Source of the DNA: Thioalkalivibrio denitrificans | Lineage (GTDB): Bacteria > Pseudomonadota > Gammaproteobacteria > Ectothiorhodospirales > Ectothiorhodospiraceae | NCBI RefSeq assembly: GCF_002000365.1 | Contig: NZ_MVBK01000001.1 | Coordinates: forward strand, 53,714 to 117,713 | Reading direction: 5' to 3' | Length of the DNA: 64,000 nt | The notes under the pieces: model-generated | Databases searched by the model: none | The model's input: the letters and a program-made list of their open reading frames with translations, nothing else | Told to the model about the DNA's origin: nothing | In this document: positions 26,911 to 35,435 of the stretch, piece after piece | How positions within the stretch are numbered: position 1 is the stretch's first letter | Layout of the letters: the number at the start of each line of letters is the position of its first letter | Program-made: the position numbers and the translations under genes

Positions 26911-27144
26911 TCATGGACGAACGAAAAATCCGATCAAGAGGACGACGATCGCCGCGCGGATCACCACCCACATGAAATCGAGCAGGGTCGCCCGGTCGTC
27001 ATGCCAGGATCGGAATTGCCCGTACGCCACCCATCCCAGCCAGGTGAGGTAGAGCGCCGAGGCGACGAGGGCGATCACCAGCAGCACATCGGCGTGGGAG
27101 ACTCCGGAGGCGGAGCTGAACGCGTTGATCTGGTTGCCGTCCAC
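26911..27144 (-). CDS. ICE conjugation protein TIGR03758-type (DUF3262), pilin-like
   Basis: The 77-residue frame starts at GTG 27144 (DGNQINAFSSASGVSHADVL), with two membrane segments (LVIALVASALYLTWLGWVAY, FMWVVIRAAIVVLLIGFFV). No ATG is available in a sensible place; the longer frame overlaps the upstream gene. It is a small inner-membrane or pilin-related component, 8 bp after the RAQPRD gene. Confidence 0.85.
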   Translation of the reverse strand: MDGNQINAFSSASGVSHADVLLVIALVASALYLTWLGWVAYGQFRSWHDDRATLLDFMWVVIRAAIVVLLIGFFVRP

Positions 27145-27152
27145 GCCCTGTC

Positions 27153-27470
27153 CTAGCGTCGGTAGTCGCCCCGCAGGGGCGGCACGGGGCGGGGCTCGGA
27201 GCGAGGCGCCTCCAGGTGTTCCCGGATGCCGAACTTGATTCTCTCGATGTCCTGGCGCAGCCATCCGTACTGAAACCGGATACGCGCATCGGGATTGGCA
27301 TGGTTCTCGGCGGCGTCGATGAGGGGGGCCAACGCATCCATCTCATGGATGAGGCGGGCGAGCGCTTCGCGCTCCGCGTCCACGTTGCCTTGAGCCAGGG
27401 CGGCGGAACCGATGCAAACCAGCGCCAGGGCCGCCGATACCGCGATACAGGATCTGGCACAAACACTCAT
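27153..27470 (-). CDS. RAQPRD-family ICE protein
   Basis: The 105-residue product has a signal peptide (SCIAVSAALALVCIGSAALA) and the family helix pair (EREALARLIHEMDALAPLID, RIRFQYGWLRQDIERIKFGI). The end, PRPVPPLRGDYRR, corresponds to the RAQPRD motif region. ATG 27470 has GGAG nine bases upstream; ATG 27476 is also possible. It is the first gene after a 110-bp gap that contains the conserved 40-bp motif, so it likely begins a second transcription unit. The function is periplasmic but unknown. Confidence 0.87.
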   Translation of the reverse strand: MSVCARSCIAVSAALALVCIGSAALAQGNVDAEREALARLIHEMDALAPLIDAAENHANPDARIRFQYGWLRQDIERIKFGIREHLEAPRSEPRPVPPLRGDYRR

Positions 27471-27525
27471 GGTCATGGCTCCACAATTGCGGGTGCCGTG
27501 CATCGTCTCCATGCCTGAAGACTCC

Positions 27526-27565
27526 GGCAAGCGAAAACCGTTATTGAATTCGTGACAGTTTTTTC
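27526..27565 (-). promoter_or_regulatory. Shared T4SS operator/promoter motif, copy 2
   Basis: Forty bases upstream of the RAQPRD gene match the sequence at 34347-34386 at 34 of 40 positions with no gap. On the plus strand it reads CGAAAACCGTTATTGAA and then ACAGTTTTTTC. AAAACCGT and ACAGTTTT form an imperfect dyad. The copy lies 56-95 nt before the start codon, in the only sizeable gap inside the T4SS cluster, so a promoter controlled by the same factor as copy 1 is likely. Confidence 0.65.
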
Positions 27566-27580
27566 GACGTCCGGAGGGCG

Positions 27581-28321
27581 TTACAGGTACTTCTTGAATG
27601 TGCGCGCCGTCACCGCGATCGAGACAGCAGTGATCACCGCGAAGGGCAGGATCACGAAGTTCGGGTGAATGCTGACCGGCAACCCGAGATAGACCACCCA
27701 GGGAAGCACCATGCTTGGCAGCACTGTGCGCTTGGCGTGGTGGTAGAGAAACGAACTTTCGCGTGCTCCGCCCCAGCGCCGCAGATCCCGCTGGGCCAGC
27801 CCGTCCACGAGCGCCGCGAGGCCGAACAGGACGAACACGGGCAGGGCGAGCGTGAGTACAGCGAGACGCAGGAAGAACAGCTGGGTGATCGTCATGGCGG
27901 CGATGACGTGGTCGGAGATGACGGCAAAACCCGAACGGAGTCCCGCCTGCATGCGCCCCCCTTGGAGGTCAACGGGCTGATTCAGCCATATCACCAGGTC
28001 ATGAATACGTGTCCATTCAAACAGCACCCTGTAGGATTGCTCCGCGAACCGGGCGGCGTAGAGGGCAGGCTCGGACACCAGGATCGAGCGGCTAAAGTCC
28101 TGATTGATGTACCCGATCTCGTTGTCCAGCATCCGCCGGCTGTGGTCGACGCCCTCGTCGGGCCACCACAGCCACATTCCCACCCATTCCGAGATGATCG
28201 AAAAGACGAGGGCGACGAACAACCAGGCCAGCACGTTGGCCGATGTTGAAAGGGCTCTGCTGACCGCACCCTGGTTCGCAGGGTGACTGGCCTGTGACTG
28301 GCGTTTGGCGGCGGACGCCAT
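27581..28321 (-). CDS. ICE membrane protein TIGR03747-type (DUF4400)
   Basis: The 246-residue inner-membrane protein has four predicted helices (about 28-52, 138-160, 165-185 and 205-240) and the DEGVDHSRRMLDNEIGYINQ region typical of DUF4400. It overlaps traD by one base (TGATG) and probably helps the coupling protein. The 110-bp gap after it probably ends the first transcription unit; an intrinsic terminator is not evident. Confidence 0.88.
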   Translation of the reverse strand: MASAAKRQSQASHPANQGAVSRALSTSANVLAWLFVALVFSIISEWVGMWLWWPDEGVDHSRRMLDNEIGYINQDFSRSILVSEPALYAARFAEQSYRVLFEWTRIHDLVIWLNQPVDLQGGRMQAGLRSGFAVISDHVIAAMTITQLFFLRLAVLTLALPVFVLFGLAALVDGLAQRDLRRWGGARESSFLYHHAKRTVLPSMVLPWVVYLGLPVSIHPNFVILPFAVITAVSIAVTARTFKKYL

Positions 28322-30486
28322 CAGGCGTCATCCTCCACCGACGCGCCTGCAGGGGCGCCCGGGATGACGTCTGCAGTTTGGATCGTGGTATCGCCTCCCG
28401 GTGCCGGACCGCTGGCCGGTCTGGGCACCGGCTCGGTCACCCACCAGCGGTCACCTGTCACGTAATCCCGGCGCATTTCCTCCGCGATCTGCTGCAGATT
28501 GTCCGGCATGGCGGCATCACGGCCCGGATCAGGCAGCGGCATGCGGATCTTGTAGAGCTGGCCGCCCTCTATGAGTGCGAACGCCTGTCCCTTGGGCAGC
28601 GTCACGATGTCTGCCGGGGAGAGCAGGGGGGTTTCGGTGACGCTGACACGGTCCTCGTTGCGCGAGGAGAAGTGCTCCGCGGAACCCGGGTCGGCCGAGT
28701 CATTGGTGCCCGATACCTGCATCAGCGAGAATATCTCCACCGTAGGGAGCTGATCGGTCATCATCTTGGCCGTCTCGAATTCCTTGACCCGCAGCATGAC
28801 CAGGGTGTTGAAGTTGCCCGCCACCTGGCCTGCCTTGGCGCGGTTTCCGATCCTGGCCTCCACGTCGCTCCAGGTCTGGGTGTAGGCGCTGACCTGGAAC
28901 CCCGCGCCGCCGGCTTTGTTCAGCATCGGCACGAACTCGTCACCGATCAGTTCGTTGAACTCATCGGCATGCAGGGAGATGACCGGCGTCTCCGGCGCCG
29001 ATCCCGTATCCGGCAATCCGTCGGCCGTGCCCGACTTGTAGATGCGGCCCGCGACGGACACCAGGTCGGCGAACATGGAATTCCCCACGGCCGCGGCCAC
29101 CGTCGTGTCTGACATGGCATCCAGACCGACATACACAACACACTTTCTGCGGATCACGGACATCCAGTCGAAGATCGGCCGGGGGTCGTCGGCGTCGAAG
29201 TAATCCGGAGAGATCAGTTCGGCGGTTTTTCCGGTGGTGAGTTTTTCCAGCAGCGGCAGCAACGACGCGACGATCTTGTCGAAGTACGACTTGTCGTACT
29301 CGAAGGCGGACCTCAATCCATCGGCTACCGGGTCATAGAGATTGTGCTCCTTGATGTACTGCACCAGGGCCACGGTCCTTCGGGACCGTCCGCGCAGCGC
29401 GAGGGGCAGTTTGTTCTCGTTGACGCTCTCCTCGCGACGCGCGATCTCCTCCCGCCATCCATCCGGCGCCACGGTGGGAAGCCAGTGGTTGAAGTAGTCC
29501 GACAGCAGAGGCTCGATGTTCGTGATATGCCGCACGATCTGGTGGTAGTCCGGGCGCCGGCCCAGGGCCACCAGGGCGCGCGCCACGATGTTGGTGAAAC
29601 GCCAGGCAAACTCGCGGAAGGCGGCCGAGTTTCCCTGGCTGGGCAGTTGGTTGGAGATTCTCGTGGCGACCTCGGTGATGCGCGAGAAGGACCCCACCGC
29701 GTTGTAGCGTGCCGAGATGTCCGGGTGACCCAGGTGGAACATGTAGAAGTCCCTCTCCCGGCCTGCCCGCTTGCACTCGGCGTACATGCGCCGCAGCAGG
29801 TCGGCGTCACCCTTGGGATCGAAGACGATGACCACGTCCCCACGGTGAACGTCCTGGGTGATAAGCACCTCCGCGAGCCGCGTCTTGCCGACGCGGGTGG
29901 TCCCCAGCACCAAGGTATGGCCTACGCGCTCACCGAGATCCATCCAGACCTGGTGTTCCTCTGGCTCGACCCCATGCAGGGCGGGCCGGCCGCCCACGGG
30001 AGGCAGAGGGGCAAGCGGGTTCCACCTGGACCTTGTCGCCAGCAGACGGGCCAGATGCCGTAATCCCGGCTTGGCCTCCCAGCTGGTCTCCCTTTCGCGT
30101 GCCCACCGGTAGAGCACGCCCGGCTGGATGTACTTCTGCACTTCGGGGCGAATCGTGTCCCGCAGCCGCTGGGTATGCTTCTGGGTCCACTGAAAGCCCA
30201 GGCCGAGAAAGAGTTTGCGCCTGCTCACGGGGATGCGGTCGGCCGTCACGCTGTAGGTCGGCAGGCGTCTGAGGTTGCGCTGATAGCGCAGCACCCGCAG
30301 GCCCTGTCGTGCCCGATGCAACGCAAACAGCGCAAGAAGGGAGGCCGCGACCCACGCAACGGCCGGCGTCATCATCAGGGCCCAGGGAGCGAGGAGGGCG
30401 ATGAGTGCCGCGATGGCCCCGACAGCGGCCGGATACAGCTCCACCGGAGGACGCAGCAGGGCCTCGATGGGATGATGCTTAGCCAT
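28321..30486 (-). CDS. traD: Type IV coupling protein TraD (ICE/SXT type)
   Basis: The 721-residue protein couples the relaxosome to the transfer channel. Two N-terminal membrane helices (about 18-55) precede the Walker A GTTRVGKT near 195-202 and VIVFDPKGDAD shortly after. A conserved HADEFNELIGDEFVPMLNKA and an AYTQTWSDVEAR sensor follow, with a Pro/Gly-rich tail. All match TIGR03743-type TraD. It starts 9 bp after the TIGR03765-like gene. Confidence 0.95.
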   Translation of the reverse strand: MAKHHPIEALLRPPVELYPAAVGAIAALIALLAPWALMMTPAVAWVAASLLALFALHRARQGLRVLRYQRNLRRLPTYSVTADRIPVSRRKLFLGLGFQWTQKHTQRLRDTIRPEVQKYIQPGVLYRWARERETSWEAKPGLRHLARLLATRSRWNPLAPLPPVGGRPALHGVEPEEHQVWMDLGERVGHTLVLGTTRVGKTRLAEVLITQDVHRGDVVIVFDPKGDADLLRRMYAECKRAGRERDFYMFHLGHPDISARYNAVGSFSRITEVATRISNQLPSQGNSAAFREFAWRFTNIVARALVALGRRPDYHQIVRHITNIEPLLSDYFNHWLPTVAPDGWREEIARREESVNENKLPLALRGRSRRTVALVQYIKEHNLYDPVADGLRSAFEYDKSYFDKIVASLLPLLEKLTTGKTAELISPDYFDADDPRPIFDWMSVIRRKCVVYVGLDAMSDTTVAAAVGNSMFADLVSVAGRIYKSGTADGLPDTGSAPETPVISLHADEFNELIGDEFVPMLNKAGGAGFQVSAYTQTWSDVEARIGNRAKAGQVAGNFNTLVMLRVKEFETAKMMTDQLPTVEIFSLMQVSGTNDSADPGSAEHFSSRNEDRVSVTETPLLSPADIVTLPKGQAFALIEGGQLYKIRMPLPDPGRDAAMPDNLQQIAEEMRRDYVTGDRWWVTEPVPRPASGPAPGGDTTIQTADVIPGAPAGASVEDDA

Positions 30487-30495
30487 GTGCGGGGA

Positions 30496-31050
30496 CTATT
30501 GGCGAAACCCGTCCCGGGTGATCAGCACCGGGTACACGGAAAGGCTCAGGTGCTCGGCCAGGTCGGACGCGGAGGCGGGCGTCATCGGGATGCCGCGGGC
30601 ATGCTGGAGCACCGTGCTCAGGTCGTTCACGGTCTCGGCCTCGACCAGCATGCAAATCGCACCCATCTCGAGCAGATCGGACCGGTTCCCGGCGAGCCAT
30701 CGCAAGGAAAGTTCATCCGATCCGATGAGGCAGAATGGCCGGCTGAGCCCCCGCAACCGGGCGGCTACCTCCGCTGCCGGCTGCGACGCGCCGAGGTGGC
30801 CGGGCCGCATCTGGGGTGTGCGGATCGGAAAGATGTCCATGTCGCCGGCCGGGCCGCCAGGACGGCCTGCGGGGGCCTCGTCCTGCGGACGCCAGCCATC
30901 CCCAAGCAGCGGCGCCATGTAGGGTGCGATCGACTCCGTTCTCGTCCCCTCGTGGATCACGGTGGTCTGAGCCCAGGTGCCGGGTGACAGGGCGGAAGCG
31001 AAGGCCACGGCGGTCGCGGCCAGGGTCATGTGGATACGCGTCCGCGTCAT
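30496..31050 (-). CDS. ICE protein TIGR03765-type, secreted
   Basis: The 184-residue protein starts at ATG 31050 with a signal peptide (LAATAVAFASALSPGTWA, then Q). The mature part includes FPIRTPQMRPG and RPFCLIGSDELSLRWLAGNR and ends YPVLITRDGFRQ, as in the PFL_4695 family upstream of traD. The repeated VYPVLI/LITRDG hints at a thioredoxin-like TrbC fold. The ATG overlaps the stop of the preceding gene by 4 bp. Confidence 0.88.
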   Translation of the reverse strand: MTRTRIHMTLAATAVAFASALSPGTWAQTTVIHEGTRTESIAPYMAPLLGDGWRPQDEAPAGRPGGPAGDMDIFPIRTPQMRPGHLGASQPAAEVAARLRGLSRPFCLIGSDELSLRWLAGNRSDLLEMGAICMLVEAETVNDLSTVLQHARGIPMTPASASDLAEHLSLSVYPVLITRDGFRQ

Positions 31051-31598
31051 TGCATCCTTCCCAGGTGTCTGTTGACGTCGGCCCTGTAGTTCTCTGCACG
31101 ATGCTTCGCCGCCGGGGTGTTCGCGGAGGCGTGATAGAGGCCTATGGCCTTCTGCCAGTCGCCCGTGCTTCGGTAGTGCTCGGCCAGGATCGTCGCGCCC
31201 ACGCGCAGGTTGAAGTAGGGATCCAAGGCGGTCCACGGATCCCGCAGACGGTCCCCGTGCCAGCGCCAATTGACCTGCATCAGACCGATGTCGATGGAGC
31301 GCACTCCGCTGCGCAGATACCAGGTCAGGGCCTGGTGGGCCTCCTCCCGACCGCGAAACCGCTCTGCGCGCCCCTCGACATTGAGGGTCCACGGCCAGGG
31401 CCGAACGATCCCGGACGGCAGGAGCAAGGCGGATTCCTGCATGGCGACCGCGTACAGGATCCGGGGAGGGATGCCGTGTTCGTTGGCCACATCCACATAG
31501 CCTTGGGGGACCACATAGCTCGCCGCGGCCGCTGTACCGGCGTCGAGCATCATCTCGACCGCGCTGCTCAGCGCCGCGATAACGATGCCGCGTTGCAC
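31047..31598 (-). CDS. Lytic transglycosylase (VirB1-like) of the T4SS
   Basis: A single-domain SLT goose-lysozyme-like protein that opens peptidoglycan for the transfer channel. After a hydrophobic leader it reads VPQGYVDVANEHGIPPRILY and AVAMQESA (catalytic glutamate in the QES motif), then SIDIGLMQVNWRWH and ANTPAAKHRAENYR, all standard for SLT. The start is uncertain: GTG 31598 follows the previous stop by 4 bp and gives 183 residues; longer frames run into the preceding gene. Confidence 0.88.
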   Translation of the reverse strand: MQRGIVIAALSSAVEMMLDAGTAAAASYVVPQGYVDVANEHGIPPRILYAVAMQESALLLPSGIVRPWPWTLNVEGRAERFRGREEAHQALTWYLRSGVRSIDIGLMQVNWRWHGDRLRDPWTALDPYFNLRVGATILAEHYRSTGDWQKAIGLYHASANTPAAKHRAENYRADVNRHLGRMQ

Positions 31599-31602
31599 GG
31601 CC

Positions 31603-32388
31603 CTAACGCAGATCCGCCAGTCCAATGAGTCGGTTCCCTTCCATACTCCGGTGCAGTAGCACGGGCATGGGCCGATCCTGGTAGCCCAGAGACGCCAGAC
31701 TGCCGCCGTCATGATTGAGAGTGATCTGGCGGGACCGGACCTTCTCCGGCGGGATGGAGTGCCTGGCTGCCCAGCGGCGGATGGCGTCATCGTCGCCTGC
31801 GCTGCCCACCAGGAAGATGTCGAGACCGGCGCCGCGCACGGCGCCGACGTGTCGCAACACGCTCTCCAGTGCTCCGTCGCAGGCCGCGCAACCCTCCATC
31901 ATCGTGTACATCACAACACGATCCCCAAGACCCAGAGTCAGTCCGCTTTGTCCCGTGCGTTCTTCCGGTGCGGGGATCCGGCTGGAGTCCAGAAACGGGG
32001 CGACGGGGTAGAGTGTGCGGAAGGCTTCGCTGTATGCCCTCTGGAAGGCCAGCTCTTCCTCCACCCGCGCATATTCCTGGCGGGCGTAAATCTCGGCGTA
32101 GCGTCGGCGCTCCTCCTCGGTTCTCGCGTGAATGCCGAGCACCATGACCGGATCCATCCCCGGGCTCCAGGTGCCGCGGGGGCCGGACATGATGGACTCA
32201 TAGCGCTCCCACTCCTCGACGGACAGGCCCCACAGCGTCGCGCGATCGGAAGACTGGCTTTCGCGCATTTGCGCCGCGGTGTCCTGTACGTTCCTCTTTT
32301 CGGTGTCTCTGACCGGTTGCGCCGACAACGAAGGCGCGATCAGCGCCGTGGCGAGGATGGCGCAGATCATGAGTCTCCCCGGGCTCAC
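31603..32388 (-). CDS. ICE protein TIGR03759-type, secreted
   Basis: The 261-residue product starts at GTG 32388 with GAGGAGG eight bases upstream. It has a signal peptide (LMICAILATALIAPSLSAQ), the family block LWGLSVEEWERYESIMSGPR, and a C-terminal thioredoxin-like part with MEGCAACDGAL (CxxC) and ASLGYQDRPMPVLL. It may act as a periplasmic thiol protein for the cysteine-rich TraU/TraG components. It overlaps the upstream gene by 4 bp. Confidence 0.87.
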   Translation of the reverse strand: MSPGRLMICAILATALIAPSLSAQPVRDTEKRNVQDTAAQMRESQSSDRATLWGLSVEEWERYESIMSGPRGTWSPGMDPVMVLGIHARTEEERRRYAEIYARQEYARVEEELAFQRAYSEAFRTLYPVAPFLDSSRIPAPEERTGQSGLTLGLGDRVVMYTMMEGCAACDGALESVLRHVGAVRGAGLDIFLVGSAGDDDAIRRWAARHSIPPEKVRSRQITLNHDGGSLASLGYQDRPMPVLLHRSMEGNRLIGLADLR

Positions 32389-32681
32389 GGTGACCTCCTC
32401 GCCGGCTCGCAGCGGCAGCTCTCTCCGGTCGGGAAGAGGTAGACGGCCGAGGCATCCGGCATGGCGAGGTTGCGGTAGGCGACCGGTGCGGATGCGCACA
32501 GATCCCGGCATCGCGCATCAGCGGTTGCCCGTGTTTCGACGGCGGTCCGAGCCTCATTCTGCTGCGTTTCAAGCACCGCGATCTCGGCGCGGCTTTGCTC
32601 GATCTCGCGTTCCAGATTGGCTCTGTCCGCCGACACCATCATCGTGATGAAGATGAAGACCAGAAACTCACCGATACCCAC
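32385..32681 (-). CDS. Small membrane-anchored protein of T4SS operon
   Basis: The 98-residue protein has an N-terminal membrane segment (GEFLVFIFITMMVSA), a coiled coil (LEREIEQSRAEIAVLETQQN) and four cysteines in the C-terminal third. The family is not recognised. It overlaps the downstream gene by 4 bp and starts 3 bp after the upstream stop, so it is firmly in the operon. Confidence 0.75.
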   Translation of the reverse strand: MGIGEFLVFIFITMMVSADRANLEREIEQSRAEIAVLETQQNEARTAVETRATADARCRDLCASAPVAYRNLAMPDASAVYLFPTGESCRCEPARRSP

Positions 32682-32684
32682 AGC

Positions 32685-33374
32685 TTATCCTCCAGAAACA
32701 TCCAGGGTGGCCGTGCGGCCACCTTGCTCAAAGACGGCCCCGTCCTTGCCGGCGGATACCAGGCGCCAGCCGTCATACGCGTCACCGGGACGCAGCCAGA
32801 TGGTCTGGCCACCGGTGGTTTCGATCAGCACATAGGGCTTACCGTCCCACGTGTCGACGGTCAGCAACCTGCCACTGGGGCGGGGAGGCGGGGCGACGGT
32901 CTGCGCCGCTCGGCGCTGATGGCGTTCCAGAGACCCGATGCGCCCGGCCGCCGCGCTGATCGCGTCCGAGGCCTCGGCACCCGATACGCGCAGCTCCTCG
33001 ACGCTCTTGGAGATGCGTTCCATGTCCCGTTGCAGATCTGAAAGGAGATCCTTGTCCTGACCGCTGCGTTCTCTGATGTCCGCGACCTCGCGGCCCAGCT
33101 CGGATAGAGCCAGATCGGTGCGAAGCAGCTCACTGGCGAGTGTTTCGAGGCGCTCGTTGATTTCGCGAATTCGGTCTTCACCGAGGTCGATCACACTTGG
33201 CTGCGGCTCGCCGGCCGGTTCCGTGGCTGTCGCGGCGGCGTCACTGTCCTCTGTCTGGCCGCCCCCCGTGGACAGCATGGCCACGGCGAACAGGACGACG
33301 ATGAAAAGGGCGGCACCGGCGCCCATCCACTTGAACGGGGGTTGCCGCCCGGAATCCTGCTGCTGCTCACTCAT
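32685..33374 (-). CDS. Membrane-anchored coiled-coil protein of T4SS operon
   Basis: The 229-residue protein starts at ATG 33374. It has one helix at about 18-36 (GAGAALFIVVLFAVAMLS), a long coiled coil at 65-150 (REINERLETLASELLRTDLA), and a C-terminal beta domain (LLTVDTWDGKPYVLIETTGG). The layout resembles PilP/TraP-like accessory proteins next to PilL-N in ICE operons. No closer family is named. Confidence 0.75.
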   Translation of the reverse strand: MSEQQQDSGRQPPFKWMGAGAALFIVVLFAVAMLSTGGGQTEDSDAAATATEPAGEPQPSVIDLGEDRIREINERLETLASELLRTDLALSELGREVADIRERSGQDKDLLSDLQRDMERISKSVEELRVSGAEASDAISAAAGRIGSLERHQRRAAQTVAPPPRPSGRLLTVDTWDGKPYVLIETTGGQTIWLRPGDAYDGWRLVSAGKDGAVFEQGGRTATLDVSGG

Positions 33375-33375
33375 C

Positions 33376-34218
33376 TCAGTGCTCCGATGTGTGGGCGAGG
33401 CGGTCGCGCCAGTGCTGACCGACGATTTCCACGGCCTGCGCATGGCTGCGGGCGCCAGCATCCTCCGCGGTGGGTATGCGCAGCGTCACGCCGGATAGCA
33501 GGAGGTTCATGTTGGGCGACCCATTGATATGCCCGAATGCATGGGGATTCGCCTCGAGCAGCGCGACCAGGGCTTGGTCCGGAGTCACCCCGGGCAGGTG
33601 TATGGCAGAGGCGATTGCACTCAGTGTTTCACCCCGGAAGACGGGGCCGTAGCTTTCTCCCGGTATGGCTGTATGAGGCGGGCCGGCCCTATGGGCAGGG
33701 GTGGGCGCCCGCGCCGGAAGATCTTCAACCGATGTCCCGGGCGGTTTGGTGGACATGCTGACAGGTGAGGGGCTGGCAGGAGGGACGGGCAGTGTCACCC
33801 GATACTCATCGCGATAACGGCTGCGCAGTTCGTAGGACACCAGTCGATGCACGGGATCGACCACGAGGCGCCAGACCGGCCCGGCCAGCACGCCGAGGGC
33901 GCGTTCGAGTGTCACAGGTCCAAGCTCGCGGTGCACCTCAGGCAGAGGCCTGCTCAGCAGCACAAGGAGCGCGGGTTCGGCGTCATGGGTATCGGCGAGG
34001 CTGTAGCCACTGCGGGCCAGCAGGTGCGTGATGGCGCCCCCCACGGTGGTCACCCGTGCGGGGAAGTGCACGAGCACGATGACTTCCAGCGGGTTGATCT
34101 GCTCGGTCGTGGGCACGGGCTCCAAGGTTTGATACCGTCCAATCCGGACGTCTTCGGCCTGGGTGGTACCGGAGAGGACCATGATGGCCGCCAAGGCGGC
34201 ACTTCTGATCTGCTTCAT
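33376..34218 (-). CDS. PilL-N domain protein with FimV-like C-terminal region
   Basis: The 280-residue protein is the first gene of the T4SS operon. It has a short signal peptide, then RIGRYQTLEPVPTTEQINPL and a PilL-N/secretin-associated domain (THLLARSGYSLADTHDAEPA, LGVLAGPVWRLVVDPVHRLV), a Pro-rich linker, and a FimV-like domain (GPVFRGETLSAIASAIHLPG, VALLEANPHAF). It probably organises the periplasmic part of the mating pilus. A hairpin-bearing leader and the 40-bp motif lie upstream. Confidence 0.9.
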   Translation of the reverse strand: MKQIRSAALAAIMVLSGTTQAEDVRIGRYQTLEPVPTTEQINPLEVIVLVHFPARVTTVGGAITHLLARSGYSLADTHDAEPALLVLLSRPLPEVHRELGPVTLERALGVLAGPVWRLVVDPVHRLVSYELRSRYRDEYRVTLPVPPASPSPVSMSTKPPGTSVEDLPARAPTPAHRAGPPHTAIPGESYGPVFRGETLSAIASAIHLPGVTPDQALVALLEANPHAFGHINGSPNMNLLLSGVTLRIPTAEDAGARSHAQAVEIVGQHWRDRLAHTSEH

Positions 34219-34246
34219 CGCGCGCTCCGTTCCTCCGTTGAGAAAT

Positions 34247-34270
34247 GCCCACGCCCTTGTGGGCGTGGGC
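34247..34270 (-). promoter_or_regulatory. Perfect hairpin in the leader of the T4SS operon
   Basis: GCCCACGCCC and GGGCGTGGGC (10-bp arms) flank a TTGT loop (plus-strand reading) and lie 29-52 nt before the first T4SS start codon. There is no T-run on the minus strand, so it is more likely an mRNA leader structure than a terminator. An A-tract-free G-rich stretch (GAGGGGAG complement) follows on the upstream side. Confidence 0.5.
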
Positions 34271-34346
34271 GTCCCTGTGAGGGGAGTGATGACTCCGGAT
34301 TGGCGGTTCCGAGGTCAGGCGCATCCTTGCCGTGATCGTGCGCGAC

Positions 34347-34386
34347 GGCAATCGAAAACCGTTACTGAAATCCAAACAGTTTTTTC
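34347..34386 (-). promoter_or_regulatory. Shared T4SS operator/promoter motif, copy 1
   Basis: Forty bases about 130-170 nt upstream of the PilL-N gene match 27526-27565 at 34 of 40 positions. It reads CGAAAACCGTTACTGAA and ACAGTTTTTTC on the plus strand, with dyad arms AAAACCGT and ACAGTTTT. Its presence before both presumed T4SS transcription units suggests binding by one ICE regulator that coordinates them. Confidence 0.65.
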
Positions 34387-35137
34387 AAAGAGGCGGGACA
34401 GAGGCATTTCCTCAGCCGCATCGGCTCAGGAGATGCCCCTGAACCGGGGCAGGGTGGAACAGGTGTTCATGCGCGAGCCGTCCCATGTTCTGTCAAATGG
34501 GACCGGCCCTGAGTTCTGGGCCGCCTGGCGGCCTCTGATTCCCTCGCCTGCACCGCCGGATTCGGCTCTCCCGTCAACCAGCCTTTCCGCGTATTCAGTC
34601 GATCCTGAAAATGAGGGAAGCAGGATCGCAAACAGATCGGGCGCGTCACTTCGCACAAAGGGGCCCGTTCCTTGCCGGCGACGGGCGGCCGGTAGCGTTG
34701 AGAAGGCCAGAGACCTTCCCCAGGAAATCGTCTGGACATGGGGATTGCCTGGGGAAGGTCTCTGGCCGCTACCTGCGGGTTGTGCGTCTGCGCCCGGAAT
34801 TGGAAGTGCGGTGGCCTGACGCAAGGCGTGTTGCGCGGCCACCGAGGGTAGAAAGAGAGATTGCGCAGTATCGCCCTCTGCGCGAAGTGCCGTCCGACCC
34901 GCCAGGGACTAGGGTCGGACGAAGTATGGACCGAAGCATCCCTGCCTCCCCTCCTCCTCCCGGCCCGTAGAAGGGTTGCTCTGTGAGATGCCGGCTGGCG
35001 CCGGCGGGTGCCGCTTTGACCCAAGCGGCCAGGGGGAATGCATCAACTTGAAAAAATGATAGCAGGAATCCGCATGCGAAGTCGTCCACTGCAAGACTGT
35101 CTGGGTGTGAGTCATCCACGCCCGGACGCCGCATGCG
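34387..35137. other. 751-bp intergenic stretch at T4SS/cargo boundary
   Basis: No convincing gene. It contains the 20-bp perfect inverted repeat at 34705-34767 and a smaller hairpin at about 34890-34920 (GTCCGACC / GGGTCGGAC). Open frames here have low-complexity Arg/Pro-rich products. It marks the change from ICE transfer genes (minus strand) to cargo genes (plus strand) and may include a former insertion boundary or an oriT-like sequence; neither is shown. Confidence 0.4.
34705..34767. repeat. Perfect 20-bp inverted repeat
   Basis: GGCCAGAGACCTTCCCCAGG (34705-34724) is exactly complementary to 34748-34767, with a 23-nt loop. GGTAGC (34691-34696) and GCTACC (34768-34773) extend the pairing after an asymmetrical 8-nt gap. 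Without a T-run it is not a typical terminator. Long perfect stems in otherwise non-coding DNA next to conjugation genes are candidates for an origin of transfer or a mobile-element end. Confidence 0.75.
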
Positions 35138-35341
35138 ATGCGGGACGAAGGACTGCTCCAACGTCTCGGACGCAGCCTGTACCGGCTTGCCGATCTGCCG
35201 CTCCTGGGCAATCCCGGCCTTGTGGTGGTCGCCCTGAAGGTGCCGAGCGGTGTCGTCTGCCTGATCTCGGCGCTGACCTACCACGATCTCACCACCCAGA
35301 TCCTGCACGTGGTCTGTCCGGCCCTACCGCGCGGCGGATAA
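35138..35341 (+). pseudogene. Truncated AbiEi-type antitoxin fragment
   Basis: A 67-residue frame reads EGLLQRLGRSLYRLADLPLL and then NPGLVVVALKVPSGVVCLIS, ALTYHDLTTQILH, PALPRGG, which matches the N-terminal wHTH region of AbiEi-family antitoxins of type IV toxin-antitoxin systems. The rest of the antitoxin and the AbiEii toxin are absent, so this is a remnant. The following 94 bases lead into the ChrB-N promoter. Confidence 0.6.
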
Positions 35342-35435
35342 CCTCCGCGCCTGGAGCTTCAGCCGCCTTGCGGCCAGACAGCCCGGGGATCAGTGGCTAT
35401 TGAAATGTTACGACCGTTACATTATAGTTGCCACC

